Shown piece after piece: positions 1 to 12,200 of a stretch of DNA of 64,000 nucleotides. The position numbers and the translations under genes are program-made. The stretch is from the NCBI RefSeq assembly GCF_036711975.1, contig NC_091971.1, forward strand, positions 10,547,501 through 10,611,500. Direction: 5' to 3'. Position 1 is the stretch's first letter. Every line of letters begins with the position of its first letter. The notes below the pieces were generated by a model. That model was not told the DNA's origin and did no database searches. It worked only from the letters and a program-made list of their open reading frames with translations. This DNA comes from Onthophagus taurus (Eukaryota > Arthropoda > Insecta > Coleoptera > Scarabaeidae).

Positions 1-601
1 ACATGCTCAAAAAGCTATGGAAGAGTTGCCAGAAATATGTTGTTGCAGAGACTTAACGAGAATATGACTAAAATGAAAATAATTTTCCAATTTTAAGGCA
101 GGTCTTTGAGTTAGGTTGTGATGTTTATGAGATACTCATACTGAAATTGAAGTACCAATCATAATTGATGCAAATTATTTAACTTTTATGTTCATGGCTA
201 AATACTCATGTCTAAAACAAAGTGCACCTCAACTAAGCATATAAAATAGGCGTAAAAGATCGCGACAAAGAACCAACTTGTATGTGATAACATTGCACAT
301 GGTGCCGTTTTGAGCACTCTTGGTTTATAAAGTTAACATCGATTTCACACTTGTCTAAAATCAACCTTAAGATATAAATTAAGTAATTTACATCTTATTT
401 AGACATTAGATATTCAGTTGATAATTTTTGAATTTGATTTATTTGGCCAAAAATTTGATACGAATCTTCGATATTTCCGTTTATGAGTTATTTCAAAATC
501 CGATAACTTCTTTTATTAATTTTAATTAACCCTTTAATAAGTTTGTTTTAGTGCAAATGATTTTACTGTTTTTTTATACTTAAAAAGTCTCAAAATTACA
601 A
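1..601. other. Upstream flank of first carrier gene, no gene seen
   Basis: AT-rich sequence with no convincing coding segment. A short coding-like stretch at 1-56 (AQKAMEELPEICC in one frame) could be the tail of a transposable-element or neighbouring ORF, but it is too short to assign. The first-gene 5'UTR and promoter must lie here; no clear TATA box stands out. Confidence 0.4.
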
Positions 602-1856
602 ATGACCAATAAGAAACTACCACCGCCGACTCAACACAAACAATTTGAGTAAGTAATTTACGATTTGATTTATTGTTGATTAAGAAATCTTTTTAACGTT
701 TAGATTACTCCCAAAAATCATAAATGGGGGTATTGCAGGGATTATCGGCGTTTCTTGCGTTTTCCCCCTTGATTTGGTTAAAACAAGACTTCAAAATCAA
801 CAAAAAGGACAACGCATTTATACTTCCATGTAATAAAAAAAAATCAATATAATGACTTAAATTTTTTTTGTTGCAATTTAGGTTTGATGCTTTAAAGAAA
901 ACTTATAAATCAGAAGGTTTCTTTGGGATGTACAAAGGTGCATCAGTTAATATTCTCCTAATAACCCCTGAGAAAGCACTAAAATTAGCATCAAACGATT
1001 TTTTTCGTCACCATCTTGAAACGAAAGACAAGTATTTTAATAAAAATCGAAACTTTCAATTTAAATATTAACCTTATTTTTAGACAACTTCCTATTACTC
1101 GTCAAATGTTAGCTGGTGGTTTAGCTGGTTTTTGTCCAATCATAGTTACAACACCCATGGAGTTGTTAAAGATTCAAATGCAGGATGCAGGAAGAGTTGC
1201 TGCTGCAGCACATGCAGGTTAAATAATTTTTAAATAATAATGATTTGAATTAATTTATATATTTTTAAGGTGGAGGAACATCACTGAAAGTATCTGCAAC
1301 TCAAATCGCTTTAAATCTATTAAAAACGAAAGGAGTTTTTGGATTGTACAGAGGAACAGCCGCAACAATGTTGAGGGATGTTACTTTTTCAATCATTTAT
1401 TTTCCACTTTTCGCTACTTTAAACTCGTTAGGTCCAAGAGCAAGTGATGGAAGCGGTTAACTCATTCATTCATTTCTAATTGGATCATTTTAATATTTTT
1501 AATTAATTTAGATAAAGCTGTTTTTTGGTGGTCTTTTCTTTCTGGTTGTTTAGCTGGATCAACAGCAGCTCTTTCTGTTACTCCTTGCGATGTCGTCAAA
1601 ACACGTTTGCAATTGTTAACTCATGTACAAGGTGAAAGAAGTTATAATGGAATTGTAAATGCGTTTATGTAAGCATTTAATTAAGTATGACTTGAATATA
1701 ACTTAAATTTTTTGCAGGAGTATACTAAAACATGAAGGTCCCAAAGCTCTCTTCAAAGGTGGAGCTTGCAGAATGATAGTGATAGCACCACTTTTCGGAA
1801 TTGCTCAAATGATTTATTATTTGGGGGTCGCCGAACATCTTTTAGGGTACATCTAA
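602..1856 (+). CDS. Mitochondrial glutamate carrier, SLC25A18/A22 type (copy 1)
   Basis: Seven exons: 602-648, 704-829, 882-1031, 1084-1217, 1270-1455, 1512-1668, 1718-1856; about 312 aa. Three tandem mitochondrial-carrier repeats are visible, each with the signature PX[DE]XX[KR]: PLDLVK (residues 37-42), PMELLK in exon 4 and PCDVVK in exon 6. The start [20 protein letters not shown] and the [20 protein letters not shown] block are typical of the glutamate/H+ symporters GC1/GC2 of the inner mitochondrial membrane, which supply glutamate to matrix glutamate dehydrogenase. Every intron is short (about 50-56 bp), has GT...AG ends and keeps frame. The start is the only ATG giving the short hydrophilic N-terminus of the family. 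A paralogue with the same exon plan lies 4.5 kb downstream. The substrate assignment is from family resemblance. Confidence 0.9.
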
Positions 1857-3600
1857 GAAAATCATAAAAAATATTTCTGAGAAATTATGTAATTAAAAGA
1901 GTAGAAGTAAAGTTTTGATATTTATTTATATAATATGAGTACAAAATCAAAGTTTCGTATCAAGTTTTGGGCCAAATCTAACAAAAATTGTATGCATATA
2001 CAGAGTGGTGCATAAGTATTTTCTAATACAATTTCGAAAAACAATTGAAAAACAAAATAAATGTATCTCGCGCCATCTTTGACACGGTAGATAAACTTCT
2101 CTGTGAACAAATATGTGAACAATTCGACAGAGATATGCTTTGGCGTGCGCTACAACCAGCTGTTATACTCGAAAAAAATCAGTCGGTGCTAGGCACCATC
2201 GTAAAACATCGTATTTTGGTGTATTGCGTCCAAGAAAGAAAATAAACCGAAATAAATTCAGTTTGGAATCCTGTTTTTTAGTGAAGTGTCATACAACGAA
2301 TCAGATTTAAAATTTTGAAAATCAATACTTCGGAGTTTAATTCATTTAATAATCAATAAAAAAGTGTAAGTAGAATTTGTAAATCGATAAAATATTACGT
2401 TTTGATTGCGATAAAATTAAAGTGGAATAAACTTAATTTATTAAAAAGAGATTGTTTGTTAATCAAACAACAGGAAAACGGGTTTTAAAATTTTAATTCA
2501 TCCAAAAAGGTTGACCTTCGACCAATTTTCCTACTCACGAATATATAAATAAAATTTGCTGAACCCAGCTGAACAATTTTTTGCCACAATTATTTTTTTT
2601 ACTAAAAACAAAATAATCGTAAAAGAGATTAATTGTTATCTCGTTGCTACTTGTGATTATTTCTTTCGCACTTGACACTCTGGGTCATTCCGTTTTATTG
2701 ATTTTCCGTTCCATAACTGGAGTTTTACCACGTTTTTGGTTTTCTTACGACAAATTTAAACTAAAAGAGAATTATATTGTGACAATAAATTTAAAAAATG
2801 GAAATGTACCGCGTTACGTCACGATATGTTCAATTTAAATTGACCATTCATAAGGTTTGTTTCAAATAATCATTGACGATGACGAAAGTTTATTTACACT
2901 TAAAAATTGATAACATTTAGTAGAACAAAAAATCTTATGCATATAGACCAGAAACAGCAGTTTGATTACTTCTTTATGATTCATTATTAACAAGATATTT
3001 TGAAACTTTATAATTTTTTTTAACATTTTTGTGTTAATTTAAATTTTATTTTGTCATACTAATTTGTTAATTGAAATGAATGTTATCAAGTTCTTGAAAT
3101 AATCGACGTTTTTATACAAGAGTTGTTATGTAACGTAGATATTTTAGCAATCATTGGCACTTTTTAATCGGCAAAAAATAAGAACCAGTTTTATTATGAT
3201 CTCAAAGTTAATATCTCTACATTTAAATAAGCTAATTAACATCTTTTTTTGACATAAATCATATTTTTCTGGCTTTTAACAATTTTGGCAAAAAATTATT
3301 TCAATCTTTTTCAATGAAAGAACTAGAAGCTTTGAGGTTAAACAATGTGTCCTTTGACAAAATCGAAACTACATTACATTACTTTTCAGAATTTGCTGCA
3401 TTTGCCTTGATTTTTCTATTTTTTTGGTCTGCGACTAAAGCAGCAGAGGAACAATGTGCATGGCTGCTACTGATCGTATAATTGAGTGCACCAACATGAT
3501 ACACAACTTCTAAAATATGAGTATAAAAATAACATGTATTGTAGTAATTAGTTAATATTTTGTGTAATGAATAAAATTATAAAACAAGTACGCAAACTAA
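1857..3600. other. Intergenic, no recognisable gene
   Basis: AT-rich spacer after copy 1. A 66-codon ORF with GC-richer composition lies at 2045-2245 (+), and another frame of the same stretch is open on the minus strand; no family motif was recognised in either. The rest is simple AT-rich sequence. Confidence 0.4.
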
Positions 3601-3624
3601 GATGATAGAAAATGGAAAATAGGG

Positions 3625-4200
3625 AAATATCCAATTCTATGCAGACCTGGCGGTGCTTATAACGGAGAGCGAAGATGATCTCTAGAGGTTACTGACTTAG
3701 TATCAGCTTCAAAACGAAATCTATTAGGACTACCTCCTAGACACCGATCAGATGCAAGCTTATGTCGATGATAAAATCACGTACCAGGAAATGATATACT
3801 TGAGCATTGAGATGTTGAGACGGAAGTAAGGTAGTAGCTGCAAGAGCAGCGGCGTACCTAAATTACACAGTATGGCAAAAGAAGCATATTGCTACTGAAG
3901 GCAAGGCCCAGAGCTGTAAGACTGCAATTAGACCTATACTAACTTATGCAACAGAAACCCGACTCGAGACGTCTAAAACAACTCCTAACTACTAAAACGA
4001 CAAAAGCAAAAAGATAGATATTACAGAAATGAAATAGTGTGTAAAATAGCTGAGAAAAAACTGATGAACAGAAAAAGAAGTGAGAGCATCAGACAAACAT
4101 AGTATAAATAATACCAATTACTTCCAAAGGACAAAATAGGAACAAAGATGAGAACAAAACAGACAATTATGCCTAAATACACAAGGAAAAAGAAGAAAAT
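3625..4200 (+). mobile_element. Decayed RTE-like non-LTR retrotransposon fragment (RT and C-terminal part)
   Basis: Reading across frames gives YADLAVLITESEDDL near 3638-3682, a degraded reverse transcriptase catalytic box (normally YADD), followed near 3920-3985 by TAIRPILTYATETRLETSKT, the conserved post-RT block of RTE/R1-like elements. Stop codons and frameshifts interrupt every frame, so it is a relic. Element clade is inferred from these two blocks only. No ends or target duplications were found. Confidence 0.65.
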
Positions 4201-4309
4201 TACTTATCATGGTCTTTATTTTTATATGGTTTATTATTGTATACTCGTTTATCAACAATTTTTCTCAACATTCCATTACTTTTAGTGCTTATCTTTCTAA
4301 ATTAAAAAA

Positions 4310-4414
4310 TATACAGAGTCATCCACGACGAGTGTCCATTAAAGCTATATAGAAAACTAAATGAAGTGGGGATTTGAAAATTTAATGGACGGTCGTCGTG
4401 GATGACCCTGTATA
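4310..4414. mobile_element. Short MITE-like element with long terminal inverted repeats
   Basis: About 105 bp. The left end TATACAGAGTCATCCACGAC and the right end, reverse-complemented TATACAGGGTCATCCACGAC, are inverted copies that continue to about 35 bp each with few mismatches, leaving a core of about 35 bp. TA-rich ends suggest a TA or TATA target duplication. No coding capacity. The superfamily cannot be assigned. Confidence 0.7.
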
Positions 4415-4679
4415 ATAAATAGTTCGCGTCGACACCCACTTTAAATAAAACAGGTATTTCGTGGAGATGCCTTTTCTACCTAATTAATGCATGGATAAAC
4501 ATTTGCAAAGCTAAATATATTAGTATCTAAAAATACCTAAATTTACCACAAAAATTAAACGGAAACGTAATAACATACAACATACAACATAATGGACAAT
4601 GTAACCGTATGGTTACACTAAATTCAAAGGCATGAATTTTAAACTCCTGATATCTGACAATATCGGGCAACATTACCAT

Positions 4680-5112
4680 GAGGTTTCAACTGTGGTGTTG
4701 GAGCAGGAGTTCTAATAGCTTTGTCGAAATCTTTGCATGATCGTGAAAATGCAAAGCTATTTTTTGATAACTATTTTTCTGGTCTACCGCATTTTCAATA
4801 TCTCAAAGAAAAATGTATTATACATAGTCTTGGAACGTTGCGAAGTAGTAGAATTGCCGGTTGTCCGATTGCAACAGATTAAGTTTAAAAAAAAAGAAAG
4901 GGATCATTTGGATTACAAAGTTGATAAAGAAAAAGGACTAATCATTGTGAAATAGTTTGACAATAAAGCTGTCCTGTTAGGTAGTACTCTGCATGGAATT
5001 GAGCCTTCAAGTGCTGTAAAGAGGTTCCATAAAAATGCTAAAACGAAGATACTGTTCTGCCATAGTAAAGGGATACAATAAATGCATGGGTGGGGATACA
5101 CCCAATGCTTTG
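4680..5112 (+). pseudogene. piggyBac-family transposase relic (central/C-terminal part)
   Basis: Joined conceptually across frameshifts and stops, the stretch shows the piggyBac transposase order: a DNYFSGLPHFQYL block (4755-4795, family DNFFTS), LGTLRSSRIAGCPI (4829-4870, family GTvRxNR), RDHLDYKVDKEKGLIIVK (4903-4955), FDNKAVLLGSTLHGIEPSS (4957-5013, family DNKxVxxlST) and YNKCMGGDTP (5074-5103, family YNxxMGGVD). An in-frame stop after LIIVK and a second frameshift before YNKCMGG show it is dead. The N-terminal half and terminal repeats were not found. Annotated as a relic of a cut-and-paste transposon. Confidence 0.85.
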
Positions 5113-5640
5113 GAGTTTTTACGTCATATTCTTCGCAAGTTTGACATGTGTCTGTTTTCGGTTTTCCAAAACGACGTGTTTTCCAAAGACACTGAACATG
5201 TTATGATGTATAACCTCTTTCAAAATCAAGACAGAAGTCATATCCCAATTTTGCCAAAAGGTAGAGATGTCCATTCTTGCACTGGGGTGTTCAATTGCTA
5301 TTCTGTAATTACTTATGTGATAAAGAACTTCTTTGTGGATCCTACTTTTAATGTTCAACAGTGTGAGAGATCCCATCACTACATTGTAGCTTACAGCTTT
5401 TTTCATTCTTTCCTTATACGCTTCATGATTTGCTCGTTGCATTTATGTTGTATCGGATTTCATCGCCGTACAAATTGCCATCTAATATAGTTTTTATGTA
5501 CAACTTCAAAACGAATTGGGAACCTCTGAAAAATCTTTACGATGGCATTATCTCTGCCTTACCATCGGAACGTTCGTGGTATTTTCTGTCATATACATTT
5601 ATAGAAGATGCAGCCTTAATAATATCTTCTTAACCTAGAT
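5113..5640 (-). mobile_element. Probable second transposon fragment abutting the piggyBac relic
   Basis: On the minus strand, frame-shifted pieces read YGDEIRYNINA (about 5440-5475), RRFGKPKTDTCQTCEEYDVKT (about 5107-5170) and a 107-codon open stretch at 5119-5442. The FxxPKxDTCxxCE pattern resembles a Cys-rich block common in insect DDE-type transposon proteins. Its direct abutment to the piggyBac relic in opposite orientation suggests nesting. Assignment is tentative. Confidence 0.4.
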
Positions 5641-6309
5641 ATCAACATGATATCTGATCAAAAAAGTTAGACCATTGAATGACATGAAGCTTCATTTCCT
5701 CTAGAATCCGTCGTTTAACACTCTTAATTGGACCAACGTATATCATAATCTTCGTTCTTTCTTTTCTCTTCATCAAAAGCTTTTTATATAGCTTTAGAAA
5801 TATAATTATTTGCGCTATTTTAATTGTACGTGTTTTTGCTTAAACTCTTGAACAAGCCCATAAATATTGAACTCATAGAAACGTGGTTTAATATAAAAAC
5901 TTGATTTGTGATTCTTTTATTTTTTAGTAAGTACTATTTATACAACTTTAGTTGTGCGGTTAAACATACATAAAATCCTTGTTATTTTGGATTGTTAACA
6001 ATGCATGTTATGTAAGAAATGAATAAACTGTTTTGTAGCGTATTAAATTCCCGAAACAATTTCAGTTTCAAATATGAACCTCGTAACTAATAAGCTTTTA
6101 AAATTGTTTTAAAATTCCAGTAATAATAATAAAATTATTATTTATGATATACAAACTGGTAAAAGTTTTGAAAAATTATAAACAATTGTCAAACTCAAAT
6201 AAATTTCAAGTTCAAAGTAATATTTTTATTATAATTTTTAATTTATTGCTTTTGTGTTGACGATTTCATAATGTTATTTTATTCTTTTAAAGGAATTTCA
6301 TAAACCCAA
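5641..6309. other. Intergenic spacer before second carrier gene
   Basis: AT-rich, no coding motif seen. It must contain the promoter and 5'UTR of copy 2, but no core promoter element is clear. Confidence 0.4.
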
Positions 6310-8362
6310 ATGACCGAATACAAGCAACTACCGCAGCCGACTCGACAACAACAATTTGCGTAAGTATAAAACACGATCGATCAAATATACTCCTGAGAAA
6401 TTAGCGCGACCTTCAAACATATCTCTTACCCAAGTTTTTTTTTCATTAACTTCTAGTGGCTCGTGGCCTATATTTTTCTCGTTAATAAGTCATAGATAAA
6501 ACGAATAGATAATACATGAACAATTTATTGCACTATAACATATATTTATTTAATTTTTATGTCATTAGATTAATTCCAAAAATTATCAATGGAGGTATCG
6601 CAGGAATTATTGGCGTTTCTTGCGTTTTTCCCCTTGATTTGGTCAAAACAAGACTTCAAAATCAACAAATTGGACCGAAGGGGGAACGGATGTATAATTC
6701 TATGTAATTAAAATTAAAATAAATCAAAATTTCATTTTGATACTTATTTTGCTGCCCTTTAGGTTTGATGCTTTAAAGAAAACTTACAAAGCAGAAGGTT
6801 ACTTCGGAATGTACAGAGGTTCAGCGGTTAATATCTTGCTTATTACTCCTGAAAAAGCAATTAAATTAGCTGCAAATGATTTTTTCCGTCATCATCTTCA
6901 AACGAAAAACAAGTAATAAATTAAAATAATCAAAAAATAATGAGGGGTAATATTTTATTGTAATTTGTTTTTAGGCAACTTCCGGTTACTCGGCAAATGA
7001 TGGCTGGGGGTTTAGCTGGGTTGTGTCAAATTGTTATTACTACTCCTATGGAATTGTTAAAGATTCAAATGCAAGATGCGGGGAGAGTTGCTGCTGCTGC
7101 TAAAGCAGGTGATAAATAATAAATCATTCACTTTGTTGAAATCAGATTAATTTTGAGATTATATAAAAATAAAATTGAAATATTACTGGTAATATAAATC
7201 ATAAAAAAATATAAGTATGCAGACTTTTATAGCCGGTGTTAAATAAAATTCAAAGTAGAACTAACACTATCACTAGAACTAACAACGTCTTTTAAGATGG
7301 CAAAACCCGAATGATTCTAGTTCTAGGTCTAGTGTTAGTTCTAGTTTTAGTTCAATAGAAATATACAACAATCTAGCGCTGAATAACAACTCAAACTAGA
7401 GATAGCACTAGAACTAGAACTAACACTAGACCTAGAACTAGAACCATTCGGGTTTAGCCGCGCGTCTCTTAAGACGGCTAAACCCGAATGATTCTAGTTC
7501 TAGGTCTGCTGCTAGTTCTACTTTTAGTTAATTATCAATATACAACAATCTAGCGTTGAATAACAATTAAAACTAGAACTAACACTAGACCTAGAATTAG
7601 AAAGTTTCGGGTTTAGCCGCTCGTCTTCAAACGTCTTCAACATTTGATGTTAATTTATGACAATTTTTTTCTGAATAGTTGGAAAAACGGTGCCAAAAAC
7701 TTCAGCAACTCAAATTACTTTGGAACTATTAAAAACGAAAGGAATATTCGGATTATACAAAGGAACAGCGGCTACTATGTTAAGGGATGTGTCGTTTTCA
7801 GTCGTTTATTTTCCGCTTTTCGCCACATTAAATTCGTTAGGTCCAAGAAAAAGTGACGGATCCGGTAAGTTTTATTCGCATTTTCATAATATCTATTTTT
7901 GGAAACTTATTGTATAACAACTTTTCACGTCATATCGTCGTTTTACCTGTTTTAAATTTAGTTTTTGGCTGCTAAAGTTAACACTTTTTTATAAATTTTA
8001 GGTGAAGCTGTTTTTTGGTGTTCATTTCTTTCCGGTTGCGTCGCTGGTTCAACAGCGGCCCTCGCTGTGAATCCTTTCGATGTTGTTAAAACACGTTTAC
8101 AATTGTTGACGAAAGCACAAGGAGAAAGAAGTTATAGCGGAATTGTCGATGCTTTTATGTAAAAATTATTCTTGTATTAATATGTTTCAATATTAATATT
8201 TTTTTTTGTAGGAGTATACTAAAACATGAAGGCCCTAAAGCTTTCTTCAAAGGTGGGGCGTGCAGAATGATGGTGATAGCCCCACTTTTTGGAATTGCTC
8301 AAATGGTTTATTTCTGGGGCGTAGCCGAATATCTTTTGGGTTATAATCGAAAGATGACATAA
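6310..8362 (+). CDS. Mitochondrial glutamate carrier, SLC25A18/A22 type (copy 2)
   Basis: Seven exons: 6310-6359, 6569-6703, 6763-6912, 6975-7108, 7679-7864, 8002-8158, 8212-8362; about 320 aa. The three carrier signatures are PLDLVK (exon 2), PMELLK (exon 4) and PFDVVK (exon 6). All six intron positions and phases equal those of the copy at 602-1856, so the two arose by tandem duplication. The N-terminus ([16 protein letters not shown]) and C-terminus (GYNRKMT) differ most; the second repeat has QIVIT where copy 1 has PIIVT. Intron 4 is enlarged to 570 bp by a CTAG-rich palindromic repeat. All key residues look intact, so both copies are probably functional inner-membrane transporters; any substrate or tissue specialisation is unknown. 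Confidence 0.9.
7220..7640. repeat. CTAG-rich palindromic repeat inside intron 4 of carrier copy 2
   Basis: Alternating blocks of AACTAACACTAGACCTAGAA and its reverse complement flank hairpins of the type GTTTAGCCG...CGTCTYTTAAGACG...CGGCTAAAC. Two and a half units are present, spaced by TAACAATCTAGCG-type linkers near 7360-7385 and 7530-7565. The same family recurs at 14055-14410, 35590-36000, 58030-58115 and 59255-59460. The whole block is able to fold back on itself. Confidence 0.85.
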
Positions 8363-9287
8363 AAATGTTTAAATTAAAATTGTTTTGTTAATCAAGTCGT
8401 CAAGATTGAAACGTTCTACTTTAATTTATAAATTAAATCCATAAAAAAAATGTACCTAGGCATAAAAACGTTTTCATTCGTTCGGCTTTTTTCTATATTT
8501 GAATCGTTTTTTCGCTTTTATGAGATACTCTATTTTGAAAAAAATACTTTTTAATACGTAGGCGATTTAGGTTGTTATTGCAGTTCGTTGTAGGACTGTA
8601 TCATTTCGCGTAGATTCGCTATAAGTTGCCTCAATAACGAAATTAATTAACAAAAGGAATTAACTAAATGAGTCAATATTTAAAAAAAAATCTATATATA
8701 AAAATTGGAACGAATTGGATTTGATTATGTTTCTTTTAATTTTATGTGATGCAATTATATCTTTATTTGTTTTCTTTTAATTTTTTGTTAAATTCAGTAT
8801 TAAACACAAATTTATTTTCTATTTTATTACGTTATTTAATTAATCATTGTTAGTTCTTGTTAATTTGGATTATTTTTTTTATTAAAATTTTAAAAATCTG
8901 TATGAAACTAAGACAATATGGTTAAAATTAAAAAAGTTTAATCTTGGTGTAAACGTTAAAACTGGATTAATGGGACAAACAAATAGAAAAAAAGAATCTA
9001 TTATGTTTGTTTCCATTATCTCCAAAAAAAATGTGTTCCAATGTATTCCAATAGGAAATATATCAAGAAAAAATAAATACATAAGTGTTAATTAGCGTTT
9101 ATTTCGTTTCATTTTATTCACCTAATCATACAATAATAAATTATGTTATCAATCAAAAACTAAGAAATCTACAAAACCTACAATTATTTTTAAAAATAGT
9201 GTAAGTCGTCAGTCAATAAATCAAATCAACTCAAAATGCAAATAAATTTATCCTAATCGTTTATCCAGAATTTTTGTTAAAAAAAAT
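8363..9287. other. Convergent intergenic region
   Basis: This is the 3' flank shared by carrier copy 2 (+) and the FAS1-domain gene (-). It is AT-rich, with candidate poly(A) signals such as AATAAA on both strands, and no coding motif. Confidence 0.4.
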
Positions 9288-12200
9288 TTACTGATGACGA
9301 TACATAAAAGCTGATACAGTATGCAAAATACCATTCGTAGCTATTTTATCACAATCTTTAATAACTTGGGAGTTTCCAGTTTGGAATGGATCGCCGAAAG
9401 TTGACCATCTATTGAAAATTTGATCTCCATAACTTAATTCTTGACAACAAACAGGACCTAAAAAAATTATAAAAATGTTATAGGAACATTAAAAGAAATA
9501 AATGAAACATTTAAATATAAATAAGAATTTCGAATTATTAAAAGAAAGTCTTAAAAGATTGTTAAGTTAGCATTTAATGCCTAAAATACTCAAAACTTAT
9601 GAGTGTATTAATGTATCAAATTCTCCTGGTTGCAATTGGAAGAAAAGACCACAACTTTTCCTTACAGATTGCAATATAATGTAAAAGGTAAAAAATTTTG
9701 GCTTTCCTTGATGAAATTGACCACAAAGCAAAAGCAATCAGTCGATTGAAAAACTCGGTTATTAAAAAAAAACTTATGGCAAAAAAATAACATGTCTTCA
9801 TGTAGATCTTAACGCAGCTTACATGAGCAAATCAAGAACTAACTTTGTTTAGACATGATCAACTTTTCTGCGTACTCTTGGAAGAAAGAGGAGGACTTTA
9901 GTTAATGTCAAAACGTGTATGGCAAAAATGTATAAAATACAATTCTCCGAAAAGATGAATAGAACTCTTTTTTATGGTCTAATACCCAATTAATAATTAC
10001 AAACTATACCCAAAATAATTACATACATGCCCAAACAAAACATTTTCTCAACAGGAAATATGGCTCTCAGTAAACTTAAACAATTGTCTTACAAGAATTA
10101 TCCCAGATGGTGAATCCTGCTCTTACTGGTGATTGAGTAATAAAATTAAATGGATTCCTTTCATAAATTAGTACGCGAAAGCAAAAAAAGTGGCAAAATG
10201 CGTTCGATGATTCATCAGATGAAATTGCTTTGCGTCAAAATTAAGCAAATCAGGCAAAGTCAAGTAAGCTTCTTGTAAGAGTTAAGTCGGGTGTTCTGGC
10301 TTTCATTGATATAAGTCAAATTCAACATTATTGTTATAAATTACGATGCGAGAGCAAACTATGTCACCTAGTTGATTTTGGAGCGATGAACAGAACTTCT
10401 GTTAGGAAAATCAGATTCCAGTATACTTCAAAGTGCGAAATATGAGTCATAAATAACACCATTTAACTAATATACAAAATTAAGAAGTTTGGTTGAAAAC
10501 TATAGCTCCAATGAGCATCATACAGCATATCTTGGAAATCCAGTAAATTAACTATTTGTACAAATTCGGGTTTTGGTCAGTGTTAAAACGAGTATAAAAA
10601 AAAAGCGGAGTATCGAAATCCAATTCTGCTTAAGTATCAAAATACACAACTTTTCCAGCAGCCGAATATTGGCTCCCACTGAAATCCAGAAAAATTCCTT
10701 TTAGTTTAGAACAAGCAAGTACCAAAAATTGACTTATTTTGAATCTTAGGACACCGGTTTAAGAATTTTGCCATTTAATACAATTTTGGCATCATTTGTG
10801 TATGAGTCTATCAGTTATGAATCTCCTTGCAGTCCACAATACTGACATACTCAACTTTTGGTAAATGTAAAAAACCCATACGAAAAACTTTCAGAAAAAC
10901 ACCGTTTATGTTAAAACCCAAGTATGATGCAGATCACAATGAAATAGCTAGTAACTGAACAGATAAACTCATGTATTTATGATGCTAACATTTTTATGCC
11001 CGTTCGGAAAATTCTTGCAAAGGTGTTTTGAGGTTCATTTTGAAATTTATGTACTTATTGATGAACAATTTTTGGGAAGAGGGAGATAGACAAAAAGAAA
11101 AAATTGAAAGTGTACAACTAAGTGGCAAACCCAATATTAACATATGCTAGTGAGTCATGAAAACTCCAAGATAAACAGGAAGGAAAGATCACGACAATGA
11201 AAATGAAGTTTTTACGGAAAATAGCGGAGAGAACGAAGCGAGATATGATAAGAAATGAGAAAATAAGACTGGAAGAGGAGCTAATCAGCAAAATAGAGAG
11301 AAAGCAGCTAAAAGGAGCAACTAATTAGAATGGAGCATACCACAATAGTAAAAAAGGTATTTGAAGCAAAGAATAAGGATAAGAGAAACAGGAGAAGACC
11401 TAGCAAGAAGTGGGAGGAAGGAGCAGCAGAAGTTGGGAACAAGAGAGGGAAGACTCTAGCAGATCTAAGGGATTTAGCCAGGAACCAGAGAGAGTGGAAG
11501 ATTTATCAGATGCCATCAGGCAAAAGGATCAAGTGAAGAAGATTTACTTATTGATACTAAGATGAAGTTTGAGTCGTAAGGAATTCTTTGAATGGTTTTC
11601 CACGTTTGCCAAAATTCAGCAGCTAAGGTATATAAAAATAAATCAGAAAAAGAACTTCTTGTGTCAAAATCTAAGTCTCAACCAAATCACAATTAAAGAG
11701 CAAGTAATAAACCTGAGAAATATCAGTGATCGTCTAAACGCATACTAAAATTCTAAAACAACCTTGAAATCCCATGAAATAACTCCATTTATATTCAAAA
11801 ACATAAGGAGAGATAAAGCACATTTTTTCCTGCAGATCACAATACAAGAGCAAGTGTGTGAGCTGACAAACTCAGACTGCAGTATTTGACGGAAATTCAG
11901 TACCCTTGTAATTGAATTTTGACCCTCACTGATAACAAGTTCCATACTTTTCTTAATGTTTGTTCTAGGAAGTCATAAATATAACCCTATATGCTGATAC
12001 AATGCAAGACCACGACGTTAAAGTAACAAACTCAAAGTATAGTAAATATCAAAATAACCCACATCTCTTTGCAAATCACAATACATTCAATCTCATCATA
12101 TGCACTAAGAATGACTCATATCTTAACAGAATAAATCTCATTTGATTTAGACACCAAACAAGACATTAATTTCGATATCCTTCCCTTATTTCTATAACCT

